Shown here: piece after piece, positions 27,248-35,446 of the stretch | Position numbering within the stretch: the first letter of the stretch is position 1 | How the letters are laid out: every line of letters begins with the position of its first letter | NCBI GenBank assembly: GCA_002287035.1 | Contig: NSKG01000003.1 | Span: forward strand, 248,001 to 312,000 | Origin: Pseudomonas sp. WN033 | GTDB taxonomy: Bacteria; Pseudomonadota; Gammaproteobacteria; Pseudomonadales; Pseudomonadaceae | Length of the DNA stretch: 64,000 bases | Direction: 5' to 3' | Made by a program: the position numbers and the translations under genes | The notes under the pieces: generated by a model | What the model saw: only the letters and a program-made list of their open reading frames with translations | Databases searched by the model: none | What the model was told of the DNA's origin: nothing

Positions 27248-27419
27248 GGGAACACTGATTAATTGTACGCAAGCCGATTAGACCGGTTGTCGCTGACCTG
27301 TTCTGGACTGTCGATGCCCAGGACGGGCATCGTCAAGCCCCCATGGATGGGTTCACGGCGTGTCCAGAACAGGTCAGCGACAACTGGGCAGGCATTGGAC
27401 TGATTTAATCAGTGTTTCC
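27248..27419. mobile_element. MITE-like element, copy 2 of palindromic family A
   Basis: Terminal 15-base inverted repeats, GGGAACACTGATTAA (27248-27262) and TTAATCAGTGTTTCC (27405-27419), match at 14 of 15 positions. TTAG flanks both sides (27244-27247 and 27420-27423), consistent with a 4-bp target duplication. Inside, 27286-27308 and 27362-27384 are perfect 23-base complements, with a nested hairpin at 27312-27332 (CGATGCCC / GGGCATCG). No coding capacity. The core is related to copies 1 and 3. It sits between convergent ogt and glcB. Confidence 0.72.
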
Positions 27420-27428
27420 TTAGCGGGC

Positions 27429-27458
27429 AAAAAAGAACCCCCGCCAGGGCGGGGGTTC
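27429..27458 (-). terminator. Intrinsic terminator of glcB
   Basis: A 10-bp perfect stem (27435-27444 with 27449-27458, loop CAGG) followed on the minus strand by six T residues (27434-27429). It starts 15 bases past the glcB stop, in the right direction. Confidence 0.9.
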
Positions 27459-27473
27459 CGGGTCACTCAGCGG

Positions 27474-29651
27474 TTACAGGCCGAACTTGGCCTTGAACTC
27501 GCGACGACGGCGGTGCAGGACCGGCTCGGTGTAGCCGTTGGGCTGCTTGCAGCCCTCGATGCACAGCTCGATAGCGGCCTGGAAGGCGACGCTGTCGTCG
27601 AAGTTCGGCGCCATTGGCTTGTAGGCCGGATCGCTGGCATTCTGGCGGTCCACCACCGAGGCCATGCGCTTCATGGTTTCCATCACCTGTTCTTCGCTGC
27701 AGATACCATGGCGCAGCCAGTTGGCGATGTGCTGGCTGGAGATGCGCAGGGTGGCGCGGTCTTCCATCAGGCCCACATCGTTGATGTCCGGCACCTTGGA
27801 GCAGCCGACGCCCTGATCGATCCAGCGTACCACGTAGCCAAGGATGCCCTGGGCGTTGTTGTCCAGCTCCTGCTGGATTTCCTCGGCCGACCAGTTGGTG
27901 TTCTCGGCCAGCGGGATGCTCAGGATGTCGTCAACCGAGGCTGGGGTGCGCTTGGCCAGCTCGGCCTGGCGCTCGGCGACATTGACCTTGTGGTAGTGCA
28001 GGGCGTGCAGGGTGGCGGCGGTCGGCGAGGGTACCCAAGCGGTGTTGGCGCCAGCCAGCGGGTGACCGATCTTCTGCTCAAGCATGGCGGCCATCAGGTC
28101 CGGCATGGCCCACATGCCCTTGCCGATCTGGGCGCGGCCCTTGAGGCCGGTGGCCAGACCGATGTCGACGTTGTTGTTCTCGTAGGCACCGATCCACTTG
28201 GCGCCCTTGATATCGCCCTTGCGAATGAAAGCGCCAGCTTCCATCGAGGTGTGGATTTCGTCACCGGTACGGTCAAGGAAACCGGTGTTGATGAACACTA
28301 CGCGCTCGCTGGCGGCCTTGATACAGGCTTTCAGGTTGACGGTAGTTCGACGCTCTTCATCCATGATGCCGACTTTGAGGGTGTTGCGGGTCATACCCAG
28401 CATGTCCTCGACGCGACCGAACAGCTCGTTGGTGAAGGCGACTTCTTCCGGGCCATGCATCTTCGGCTTGACGATGTACACCGAACCGCAACGGGTGTTG
28501 CGGCGGCTGGTGTTGCCATTCAGGTTGTGCAGGGCGATCAGGCTGGTGACCGCGCCGTCCATAATGCCTTCGGGCACTTCGTTGCCGTCCTTGTCGAGGA
28601 TCGCTTCGTTGGTCATCAGGTGACCGACGTTACGGACGAACAGCATGGAGCGACCGTGCAAAGTCAGGGTCGAACCGTCGATCGCGGTGTATTCGCGATC
28701 CGGATTCATGGTCCGGGTAAAGGTGCTGCCACCCTTGCTGACGCTTTCCGCCAGATCACCCTTCATCAGGCCCAGCCAGTTGCTGTAGACCACGGTCTTG
28801 TCGTCGGCATCGACTGCGGCGACAGAGTCTTCACAGTCCATGATGGTGGTCAGCGCCGACTCCATCAGTACGTCCTTGACCCCGGCGGCATCGGTCTGGC
28901 CGATCGGGCTGCTCGGGTCGATCTGGATTTCGAAGTGCAGGCCGTTGTTCTTCAGCAGTACGCCCTGTGGCTCGGCCGGGTTGCCGGCGTAGCCGACCAG
29001 CTTGCCGGGCTCTTGCAGGCCGGTTTGGCTGCCATCCTTGAGGCTGACCAGCAGTTGGCCGTCCTGAATGACGTAGGCCGTGGCATCGACATGGGAACCT
29101 TTTGCCAGCGGTGCTGCCTCATCGAGGAAGGCGCGAGCGAAGGCAATGACCTTGGCGCCGCGAATTTCGTTGTAACCCGGGCCCTTGGTAGCACCGCCTT
29201 CTTCGGAAATGGCGTCGGTGCCATACAGCGCATCGTACAGTGAGCCCCAGCGCGCGTTGGCGGCGTTCAGGGCGAAGCGTGCGTTCATTACCGGTACTAC
29301 CAGCTGCGGGCCAGCCAGGGTGGCGATTTCTTCGTCGACATTCTGGGTGGTGGCCTGGAAGTCGGCCGGTTCCGGCAGCAGGTAACCGATTTCCTGCAGG
29401 AAGGCTTTGTATTCGGCGTGGTTGTGTGCCTGACCGGCGCGGGCCTGATGCCAGGCATCGATCTTGGCTTGCAGTTCGTCGCGCTTGGCCAGCAGGGCCT
29501 TGTTCTTCGGTGCCAGGTCGTTGATCAGCGCTTCGAAACCAGTCCAGAAGGTCTGAGCGTCTACACCGCTGCCAGGAATGGCTTGCTCGTTGATGAAGTC
29601 GTGAAGCACCTTGGCAACCTGCAAGCTGCCGACTTGGACGCGTTGAGTCAT
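27474..29651 (-). CDS. glcB: Malate synthase G
   Basis: Condenses glyoxylate with acetyl-CoA to give malate, completing the glyoxylate shunt and glycolate use. At 725 residues it is the monomeric G isoform (AceB is near 530). Landmarks: [35 protein letters not shown]-like segment ([18 protein letters not shown]), [19 protein letters not shown] and [10 protein letters not shown]-type [16 protein letters not shown]. It has its own terminator and stands alone, with a 181-base upstream region shared with the divergent hydrolase gene. A long antisense frame (27360-29243) is a codon-bias shadow. Confidence 0.97.
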   Translation of the reverse strand: MTQRVQVGSLQVAKVLHDFINEQAIPGSGVDAQTFWTGFEALINDLAPKNKALLAKRDELQAKIDAWHQARAGQAHNHAEYKAFLQEIGYLLPEPADFQATTQNVDEEIATLAGPQLVVPVMNARFALNAANARWGSLYDALYGTDAISEEGGATKGPGYNEIRGAKVIAFARAFLDEAAPLAKGSHVDATAYVIQDGQLLVSLKDGSQTGLQEPGKLVGYAGNPAEPQGVLLKNNGLHFEIQIDPSSPIGQTDAAGVKDVLMESALTTIMDCEDSVAAVDADDKTVVYSNWLGLMKGDLAESVSKGGSTFTRTMNPDREYTAIDGSTLTLHGRSMLFVRNVGHLMTNEAILDKDGNEVPEGIMDGAVTSLIALHNLNGNTSRRNTRCGSVYIVKPKMHGPEEVAFTNELFGRVEDMLGMTRNTLKVGIMDEERRTTVNLKACIKAASERVVFINTGFLDRTGDEIHTSMEAGAFIRKGDIKGAKWIGAYENNNVDIGLATGLKGRAQIGKGMWAMPDLMAAMLEQKIGHPLAGANTAWVPSPTAATLHALHYHKVNVAERQAELAKRTPASVDDILSIPLAENTNWSAEEIQQELDNNAQGILGYVVRWIDQGVGCSKVPDINDVGLMEDRATLRISSQHIANWLRHGICSEEQVMETMKRMASVVDRQNASDPAYKPMAPNFDDSVAFQAAIELCIEGCKQPNGYTEPVLHRRRREFKAKFGL

Positions 29652-29832
29652 GGAAAACCCTCACTGTGAAGACAAGTCCCGGAGGCTACTGCAACCGGAC
29701 GTAGTTTTTAGAGACGCAGCATGTTACACGATGATTGGTTGCAAATCATGCGTGAAGCGTGGAATTCTGTGCCTGCACGGCTCAATCCTGCGGTTTTCGC
29801 GGAAGTAGCCAAGGCACCCAGTTTGGAGAGGC

Positions 29833-30771
29833 ATGAATAACGAATTCATTGACCGCCTGGTCACCCAGTTACCGGACTTCGAGCCGGCTCGTCCGCTCGA
29901 CGAGACGGCGCTGCGCTATGCCGGTTACTACGGCATTGATTTCACTCCGGTGGCCAGCCAGCACCTGGGGCGGGTACGGATCGATGGCTTCGATCTGGCC
30001 ATGCAGGTCTGGAAGCCGAGCAAACCGCGCGGCAGCCTGCTGATTCTGCATGGCTACTATGACCATATGGGGTTGTACAAACATCTGATCCGTTGGGCTC
30101 TGCGCCATGACCTGGCGGTGCTGGCGCTCGATTTGCCCGGGCACGGTCTGTCCAGTGGTGAGCGGGCCAGTATCGATTGCTTCCTCAGCTATCAGCGGGC
30201 CCTGGATGCCCTGCTGGAACAGGCGGCGCTGTGGCAACTGCCGGCGCCCTGGCACTTGCTTGGACAGAGTACCGGTGGGGCGATCCTGATTGACCGGTTG
30301 TTGCATGGCCCTGTGCCGGAACAATTGGGGCAGTCGGTGCTGATGGCGCCGCTGGTACGCCCGCGGCAGTGGGTGGTGTCTCAGATGGGGTTGCGGCTGT
30401 TTGGTGGCTTTGTGCAGCGTCTTGGGCGAAAATTCACCGAAAACTCCAACGATCAGGACTTTCTTACCTTTATTCGCGAGAACGATCCGCTGCAGCCGCT
30501 GGTGCTGCCGGTGGCCTGGGTGCAGGCGCTGGAGAAGTGGATCCCGCGTATCGAGGCTGCACTGCCGACCGAGCATTCACCGTTGATCGTTCAGGGGCAG
30601 GCTGACGGCACGGTTGACTGGCAGCACAATATTCGGGTTCTGGAGAGCAAGTTCCGTACCCCTGAGCTGTTCTATCTGCCCAAGGCGCGTCATCATCTCG
30701 CCAATGAGCGTGAGTCCTATCGCAAGCAGTACCTGGGCTGGCTCGAACAGAAGTTGGGGCTGGCCCCCTGA
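29833..30771 (+). CDS. Alpha/beta hydrolase (lysophospholipase/monoacylglycerol lipase-like)
   Basis: A 312-residue serine hydrolase of the Hydrolase_4 family. Landmarks: LLILHGYYDHMGLYKHLI (oxyanion region, about 75-92), LDLPGHGLSSGERAS, nucleophile elbow GQSTGG (Ser near 145), acid near VQGQADGTVD and His in KARHHLANE (near 287). There is no signal peptide, so it should act in the cytosol or on the inner face of the membrane, on lysophospholipids or monoglycerides. GGAGAGGC precedes the ATG. Substrate is not determinable. Confidence 0.85.
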   Translation: MNNEFIDRLVTQLPDFEPARPLDETALRYAGYYGIDFTPVASQHLGRVRIDGFDLAMQVWKPSKPRGSLLILHGYYDHMGLYKHLIRWALRHDLAVLALDLPGHGLSSGERASIDCFLSYQRALDALLEQAALWQLPAPWHLLGQSTGGAILIDRLLHGPVPEQLGQSVLMAPLVRPRQWVVSQMGLRLFGGFVQRLGRKFTENSNDQDFLTFIRENDPLQPLVLPVAWVQALEKWIPRIEAALPTEHSPLIVQGQADGTVDWQHNIRVLESKFRTPELFYLPKARHHLANERESYRKQYLGWLEQKLGLAP

Positions 30772-30806
30772 CAAGAGCTGCTAATGCAGGCAGTTTTTCA
30801 GGGGCT

Positions 30807-30836
30807 CCCTGGCCGGCCGCAGGCGGCTGGCCAGGG
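30807..30836. terminator. Hairpin between convergent genes
   Basis: CCCTGGCC (30807-30814) pairs with GGCCAGGG (30829-30836), with further internal GC pairing. It lies between the hydrolase stop and the stop of the convergent DUF2059 gene. No U-tract follows on either strand, so terminator function is weakly supported. Confidence 0.35.
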
Positions 30837-30842
30837 TTGCGT

Positions 30843-31592
30843 TCAGGGGTTCAGCGCATCGCGCACGGCTACTTCCACGGCCCGATAGAACTGGCGGCCA
30901 GCGTTTGACTCGCTCCAACTGGCATATTGCCCCAGCTCGGCATCACTCAGGTCGCGATAGACATAGGCCAGGGTCTCGGTGAGGTTGGGCTGCATCTGGC
31001 TGCGCAGACCCTCGCGGCGACTGTTGACCAGCCCGTCAGGGATCTGCATCAGGCCGCCGAGAAAGTCGTTGGCGCTTTGGGTCGCCAGGTTTGCCAGTGC
31101 CATTGATACTTCCACTCCCAGGTCCAGCGCCGGCAGGCTGTCACCCAGCCGGCCAAGCAGCGCCTGACGCTCGGGGCTCAGGGTTTGCGGTGGCAGGCCG
31201 GCCTGCATCGCTGCGACATTGGCCGGTGCTGTAGCGCTGGTTTCCAGTTGTACCACTTTGCGTCCCAGGGTGCTCTGGTAGAAGCCCAGGGCCTGCTGGT
31301 GGGTATTGGGGTCCAGGCTGACCGCCAGGCGACCCTGGGCGCGGTCATGCATGGCGTTCGGCTCGAAACGCTGATTGCTTTGCCGGACCAGGGTCTGGTA
31401 GACGTTGGCAGGCAACTGGTTGGCATAGCGCTGCTGAGCCTTTTGCAGGGCCTGTTGAAAATGCTCCTGATGCTGGTGCATGCCGGAGACCTGATACAGC
31501 TCGGCGGTGTTGGCCTGCAGGTTCAGGCTGACCAGCAGCAGGGCGCTGCTCAGGAGTGGGGCGCAAAAACGGTGGAACAGGCGCGAGTGCAT
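30843..31592 (-). CDS. Secreted DUF2059-family protein
   Basis: A 249-residue exported protein of unknown function. The signal peptide is FCAPLLSSALLLVSLNLQA, cleaved before NTAELYQVSG. The C-terminal DUF2059 domain carries YRDLSDAELGQYASWSESNAGRQFYRAVE (shown in part: ELGQYASWSES, AGRQFYRAV), the family hallmark. The ATG at 31592 is fixed by the signal peptide; the open frame to 31928 is antisense noise over the divergent oxygenase gene. Confidence 0.8.
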   Translation of the reverse strand: MHSRLFHRFCAPLLSSALLLVSLNLQANTAELYQVSGMHQHQEHFQQALQKAQQRYANQLPANVYQTLVRQSNQRFEPNAMHDRAQGRLAVSLDPNTHQQALGFYQSTLGRKVVQLETSATAPANVAAMQAGLPPQTLSPERQALLGRLGDSLPALDLGVEVSMALANLATQSANDFLGGLMQIPDGLVNSRREGLRSQMQPNLTETLAYVYRDLSDAELGQYASWSESNAGRQFYRAVEVAVRDALNP

Positions 31593-31758
31593 GATAAAGG
31601 GTAATCTCCGGTCGTTGGTCGGGCGGTGAGTGTCGGGGGTGGCGGGCACTTTTGTCGAGTGCGGGCAAGCGAGTACAATGCTTTCGGCCCGTTCTGGGTC
31701 GTACCGCAGACCTGTCCCCCTGGTCTGTACCGCAGGTTCCTGTTTGAGTGTATGGATC

Positions 31759-32394
31759 ATGTCCGAGTTCCCCGCCGTCCTGACTGACGGCTTTACTGCT
31801 GTGGCTGAAGATCTTGCCGTGCGCGGCTGGTCGGTGCAGGAGCAACTGTTGCCAGTGGAACTGACTGCCGGCCTTGAACAGCTGTGCCGCCAGTTGTGGC
31901 GCAGCGATGACCTCAGTCCTGCCGCCATCGGGCGTGGCGCCGAGGAGCAGGTGGTGCCGGAAATTCGTGGTGACTACACTCGCTGGCTCGACGATTGCCC
32001 GCCGCATCCGGCCAGTGAGGATTTTCTCGGGTTGATGGACAGCCTGCGTGCAGTACTCAACCGCAGTCTGTTTCTTGGTCTGGATACCTTCGAAACCCAC
32101 TTCGCGCTGTACCCGCCGGGCGCCGGCTACCGCAAGCATCTGGACAGGTTTCAGGACAGTCCGCTGCGCAGCGTCTCGGTAGTGACCTACCTGAATCGTG
32201 ACTGGCAGCCGGGCGACGGCGGCGAGCTGCGCCTGCATCTGGATGAAGGGGCGCGGGACGTGGCGCCACGTGCCGGCACTGTCGTGGTGTTTCTCAGTGA
32301 TCGTATTCTGCACGAGGTCTTGCCGGCCAATCGTGAGCGGGCCAGCCTGACCGGCTGGTTCCGCCGCCGACCGGATAATCCGCTGTTACGCTAA
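31759..32394 (+). CDS. 2-oxoglutarate/Fe(II)-dependent oxygenase
   Basis: A 211-residue prolyl-4-hydroxylase-like dioxygenase. Iron ligands: HLD (His near 126, Asp near 128, in GYRKHLDRFQ) and the distal His in RILHEVLPA (near 184). The 2-oxoglutarate-binding Arg follows in ERASLTGWFRRR. TYLNRDWQPGDGGELRLH is characteristic of the PiuC/PhyH-like small proteobacterial members. The ATG at 31759 is used since MSEFPAVLTDGF begins the fold; upstream ATGs lack a ribosome site. Substrate unknown; some relatives modify translation factors. Confidence 0.85.
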   Translation: MSEFPAVLTDGFTAVAEDLAVRGWSVQEQLLPVELTAGLEQLCRQLWRSDDLSPAAIGRGAEEQVVPEIRGDYTRWLDDCPPHPASEDFLGLMDSLRAVLNRSLFLGLDTFETHFALYPPGAGYRKHLDRFQDSPLRSVSVVTYLNRDWQPGDGGELRLHLDEGARDVAPRAGTVVVFLSDRILHEVLPANRERASLTGWFRRRPDNPLLR

Positions 32395-32445
32395 AAGGCT
32401 GTTTGGCATAGGCTGTCAGGCAGGGAGTATTACTCTGGGGTAAGC

Positions 32446-32898
32446 ATGGAAAAGATTCTGGTCAGTCGTTGCCTGTTGGGTCATCCAGTGCGCTATGACG
32501 GTGGGTCCCATGGCCCATTTGGCTGGCTGCAGCGCTGGCAGGCCGAAGGGCGGGTTGTGGCCTTGTGTCCGGAAGTGGCAGGCGGTTTGCCGACGCCGCG
32601 GCCAGCGGCGGAGATTCCCGGCGGCCAGGGCGCCGAGGTTCTGGCCGGAAGGGTCCCGGTGAGCACCATCGATGGCAGCGATGTTACCGCTGCATTCGTG
32701 CGCGGTGCCGGGCTTGCTCTGCAACTGGTGGCGGCCGAGGGTATCCGCTATGCGGTGCTCAAGGCCCGCAGCCCGTCCTGCGGCAATCATGAAAACTATG
32801 ACGGCAGCTTTTCCGGACGCAAGGTCAAGGGCGAAGGGGTAACCGCCGCAGCCCTGCGCCAGGCCGGGGTTCGGGTATTCAACGAAGATCAGCTCTAG
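32446..32898 (+). CDS. DUF523 protein, possibly truncated by an amber stop
   Basis: A 150-residue DUF523 family protein: ILVSRCLLGHPVRYDGG at the start, ALCPEVAGGLPTPRP, and LKARSPSCGNHENYDGSFSG, with the conserved cysteines likely forming a metal or Fe-S site. The frame ends FNEDQL then TAG (32896-32898). Beyond that TAG the same frame continues ALAALLQQAED and ends in TGA at 32932-32934. That tail looks like the normal C-terminal helix of the family, so the TAG may be a recent nonsense change. Loss of 11 residues may be tolerated. Confidence 0.82.
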   Translation: MEKILVSRCLLGHPVRYDGGSHGPFGWLQRWQAEGRVVALCPEVAGGLPTPRPAAEIPGGQGAEVLAGRVPVSTIDGSDVTAAFVRGAGLALQLVAAEGIRYAVLKARSPSCGNHENYDGSFSGRKVKGEGVTAAALRQAGVRVFNEDQL

Positions 32899-32937
32899 GC
32901 TCTGGCGGCGCTGCTGCAGCAAGCCGAGGATTGAGGC

Positions 32938-33861
32938 TCAGGCGGTCAGGTGCTGGCGCAGTTTGCCTAAACGGCTCAGCAGGCTACCTACTCGACTTTG
33001 TTCCTCAGCCAGCTTGGGCGCTTCCGCAGCCCGGTCCAGCGCCCGTAGCGGCTGTCGTTGCCAGCTTCTGGCCTGATCCGCTGCCGTGCGGATGGCGCGC
33101 TCGAACATCCCGCGCCGCAGTGGCTTGGGCAGATAACGGAAGATCTGCGCCTGATTGATCAGCTTGAGCAGTACCTGGGTATCCTGGAACGGCGTGACGA
33201 TGATGCTCAATAGCCGGGGATGTGCCTGGGCCAGACTCATCAGCAGCGGCCGCAGGTCTTCGCCGTCAAGCTGAATGTCACTGACCAGAATGTCCAGTGG
33301 CTGGTCATTGAGTGTTTGCAGTGCCTCGCTCAGGCTGTGAGCCTGATGTAACTGGATACCGCAGGCTTGGCACAGTTCGACGGTCTGGCTCTGAGTCTGG
33401 GAGTCGGTATCAAGCAATAACAGGGCTGGCTGGCGAGTGTTCGGCACGTTGCTGCGTTGTTCATCCAGAAAGGCGCTGGCGCGGCGTTCATGGATCAGTT
33501 GTGCGGCTTGTTGCAGGGTTTCAGCCATACCCTGTGGATCCCAGGGTTTGGTCAGGTAGCGAAAGATGCCGCCGCTGTTGAGCGCTTCGACTGCCGCTTG
33601 CAGATCAGAATAGCCGGTCAGCAGGATGCGCAGGGTCTGGGGATGGCGTTCCTGCACCTGAGCCAGCAGTTGGCTGCCGCTCATTTGCGGCATGCGCTGG
33701 TCGCTGACGATGATGTCCACCGGCTCATGCTGCAGTCGTTGCAGGACTCGCACTGGGTTGGATTCGGTGATCACCTCGAACTGGCGGCGAAATTGCAGGG
33801 CCAGGCTGCGCAGGATGCGTTCCTCATCGTCGACGAACAGGATCCGGATCGGTTCGGTCAT
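32938..33861 (-). CDS. Dual-receiver response regulator
   Basis: A 307-residue regulator with two receiver domains and no DNA-binding or enzymatic output. Receiver 1 (about 1-120): VDDEE, phospho-Asp in VSDQRMP (near 54), Lys in TKPWDPQG, a typical RpfG/HupR-type sequence. Receiver 2 (about 140-260): LLDTDSQ, Asp in VSDIQLDG (near 194), Lys in LPKPLRRG. A basic, helical C-terminal tail follows. The ATG at 33861 has GGAG eight bases upstream; its gene starts just after the kinase stop, so they form an operon. It may act as a phosphate sink or relay. Confidence 0.88.
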   Translation of the reverse strand: MTEPIRILFVDDEERILRSLALQFRRQFEVITESNPVRVLQRLQHEPVDIIVSDQRMPQMSGSQLLAQVQERHPQTLRILLTGYSDLQAAVEALNSGGIFRYLTKPWDPQGMAETLQQAAQLIHERRASAFLDEQRSNVPNTRQPALLLLDTDSQTQSQTVELCQACGIQLHQAHSLSEALQTLNDQPLDILVSDIQLDGEDLRPLLMSLAQAHPRLLSIIVTPFQDTQVLLKLINQAQIFRYLPKPLRRGMFERAIRTAADQARSWQRQPLRALDRAAEAPKLAEEQSRVGSLLSRLGKLRQHLTA

Positions 33862-33862
33862 C

Positions 33863-35167
33863 TCAGGCACTCCGTTGCAGGACCTGTGGCTGGGTCAGGG
33901 GTAGGCTGATGACGAACCGGGTGCCACGCCCCGGTTCGGACACAAAGCGGATCTGGCCGGCATGGTCACGAATAATCTGATAGCTGATCGACAGCCCCAG
34001 ACCAGTGCCCTGGCCAACACTCTTGGTGGTGAAAAACGGGTCGAAAATACGGTTTTGCAGCTCTTTGGGGATACCCTTGCCGTTGTCCTGAATCGACAGG
34101 TAGATCCGGTCATGTTCGGTCCAGCTGCGAATTAGGATCTGGCCGGGTTGGTCCATGGCCTGTGCTGCATTGGTCAGCAGGTTTAGCAAGACCTGGTTGA
34201 TCTGCGAAGGTGTGCAGGTGATCGGCGGGAGTTCACCGAGCCGGGTGATGACCTCCGCCTTGTCCTTGATTGCATTGCGGGCAATCAGCAGGGCGCTGCG
34301 TACGCAGTCGTTGATATCGATGGCTTCACTCATGGCCCGGTCCAGGCGAGCGAAGTCCTTGAGGCTGACCGCCAGCTCGGCGATCTGAGCAAGTCCGAAC
34401 AGGGTGTCTTCCAGCAGAGGGTTCAGGTCGTCGGCCAATTGTTCGGGGGCGGCCAGCTCAGCCGCCTGGCGAGTCTGCTCGAACAGTTGCGCCAGTTCCG
34501 CCTCGCTGTGCTGAGGGTCATCCAGAGCCTGCATCAGTTGGGCCTGGGTCTGGGCCAGCGCCAGAACCGGCTGTACCAGGCTGGCGAGCAGCTGCACATT
34601 GTTTTTGACGTAGCCTAGCGGGGTGTTCAGTTCGTGGGCGACCCCGGCGACCATCTGCCCCAGCGAAGCCATCTTTTCTGACTGCACCAGATGACTTTGG
34701 GACTCCTTGAGTTGCTTCAGTGCCCGGCGCAGGGCCTGGTTGCGCTGGTCGATACGGACCTCCATGGCGCGTAGCAGGTCCATTACCGTGCCAAGGCCGG
34801 CATAGCGCCCGTGCGCGTCGGTCAGGATGAAGTCTTCGGTGATCGGATATTGCAATTGGCCGGTAATAATCCGTGCAGCCTGGTCCAGCGGCGTATCCAG
34901 GTCCACGATCAGTGACTGCCGGTTGGTCGCCTCAAGGATTGAATGTCGGCCCCAGAGGTCACGGCCAAAGCGTTGCATGAAAATGTCCTGCAGCCGGTAG
35001 CGACTGACAAGGCCCAGCGGTCGATTGCGCTCATCGACCACCGGTAGCGATAGAAAGCCCTTGTAGCCGGGTTCTAGCAGGCGATCGGCGACATCATTGA
35101 TAGTCAGGCTGGCGCTGAGCGGTTCGACCGCCTTGCGCAGGCCGGCAAGGGTGGTTTGGCTGGACAT
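33863..35167 (-). CDS. CBS-domain sensor histidine kinase
   Basis: A 434-residue soluble kinase. A CBS pair (about 5-135: [24 protein letters not shown] and [18 protein letters not shown], quoted in parts) precedes a coiled coil, then HisKA with [13 protein letters not shown] (His near 175), an unusual glutamine/glutamate-rich insert (about 190-245), and HATPase_c with N box [10 protein letters not shown] and G boxes DNGKGIPKE and [14 protein letters not shown] pairs commonly bind adenine nucleotides, so energy charge could be the input. No TM segment is present. The dual-receiver gene directly follows. Confidence 0.9.
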   Translation of the reverse strand: MSSQTTLAGLRKAVEPLSASLTINDVADRLLEPGYKGFLSLPVVDERNRPLGLVSRYRLQDIFMQRFGRDLWGRHSILEATNRQSLIVDLDTPLDQAARIITGQLQYPITEDFILTDAHGRYAGLGTVMDLLRAMEVRIDQRNQALRRALKQLKESQSHLVQSEKMASLGQMVAGVAHELNTPLGYVKNNVQLLASLVQPVLALAQTQAQLMQALDDPQHSEAELAQLFEQTRQAAELAAPEQLADDLNPLLEDTLFGLAQIAELAVSLKDFARLDRAMSEAIDINDCVRSALLIARNAIKDKAEVITRLGELPPITCTPSQINQVLLNLLTNAAQAMDQPGQILIRSWTEHDRIYLSIQDNGKGIPKELQNRIFDPFFTTKSVGQGTGLGLSISYQIIRDHAGQIRFVSEPGRGTRFVISLPLTQPQVLQRSA

Positions 35168-35276
35168 GGTTGACGCTTGGCAATGATCAGTACAGTCATT
35201 TAACCAGCGCCAGGTTTCCAATAGATGACAGCAAAACGCCGCCAGACTCCCTAAGGTGTGGCGGCGCTGCTCAAGG

Positions 35277-35415
35277 TAACCTCTGGAAAACTACCTGCGT
35301 TGGCAATACTGCGTTAAAAACAGCCTCAAAATGCTCATTTACACCACGTAAACTCCGCTTTTTCGGCTGCTTTTGCCTTGTCTTGCCTGCCTCGCCTACG
35401 TTTTTCAGAGGTTCC
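35277..35415. repeat. Intergenic repeat with inverted ends (family B)
   Basis: The ends are near-complementary: AACCTCTGGAAAAC at 35278 on and, read on the other strand, AACCTCTGAAAAACGTAGG ending at 35413. CAAGG flanks both sides (35272-35276 and 35416-35420), a possible 5-bp target duplication. It has no ORF. I recall closely similar sequences in intergenic regions of other Pseudomonas genomes. It lies between the CBS kinase start and the 3' end of serA, and differs in sequence and shape from family A. Confidence 0.6.
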
Positions 35416-35424
35416 CAAGGCCGG

Positions 35425-35440
35425 CGCGCGTGAGCGCGCG
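35425..35440 (-). terminator. Hairpin downstream of serA
   Basis: CGCGCG (35425-35430) and CGCGCG (35435-35440) form a short GC stem with loop TGAG seven bases past the serA stop on the minus strand. There is no good U-tract. Confidence 0.4.
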
Positions 35441-35446
35441 GCGGGA

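Noticed and set aside
27360-29243. 627-codon open frame on the plus strand
   Set aside because: It is antisense to glcB for almost its whole length, lacks recognisable domains, and is explained by the codon bias of a GC-rich gene.
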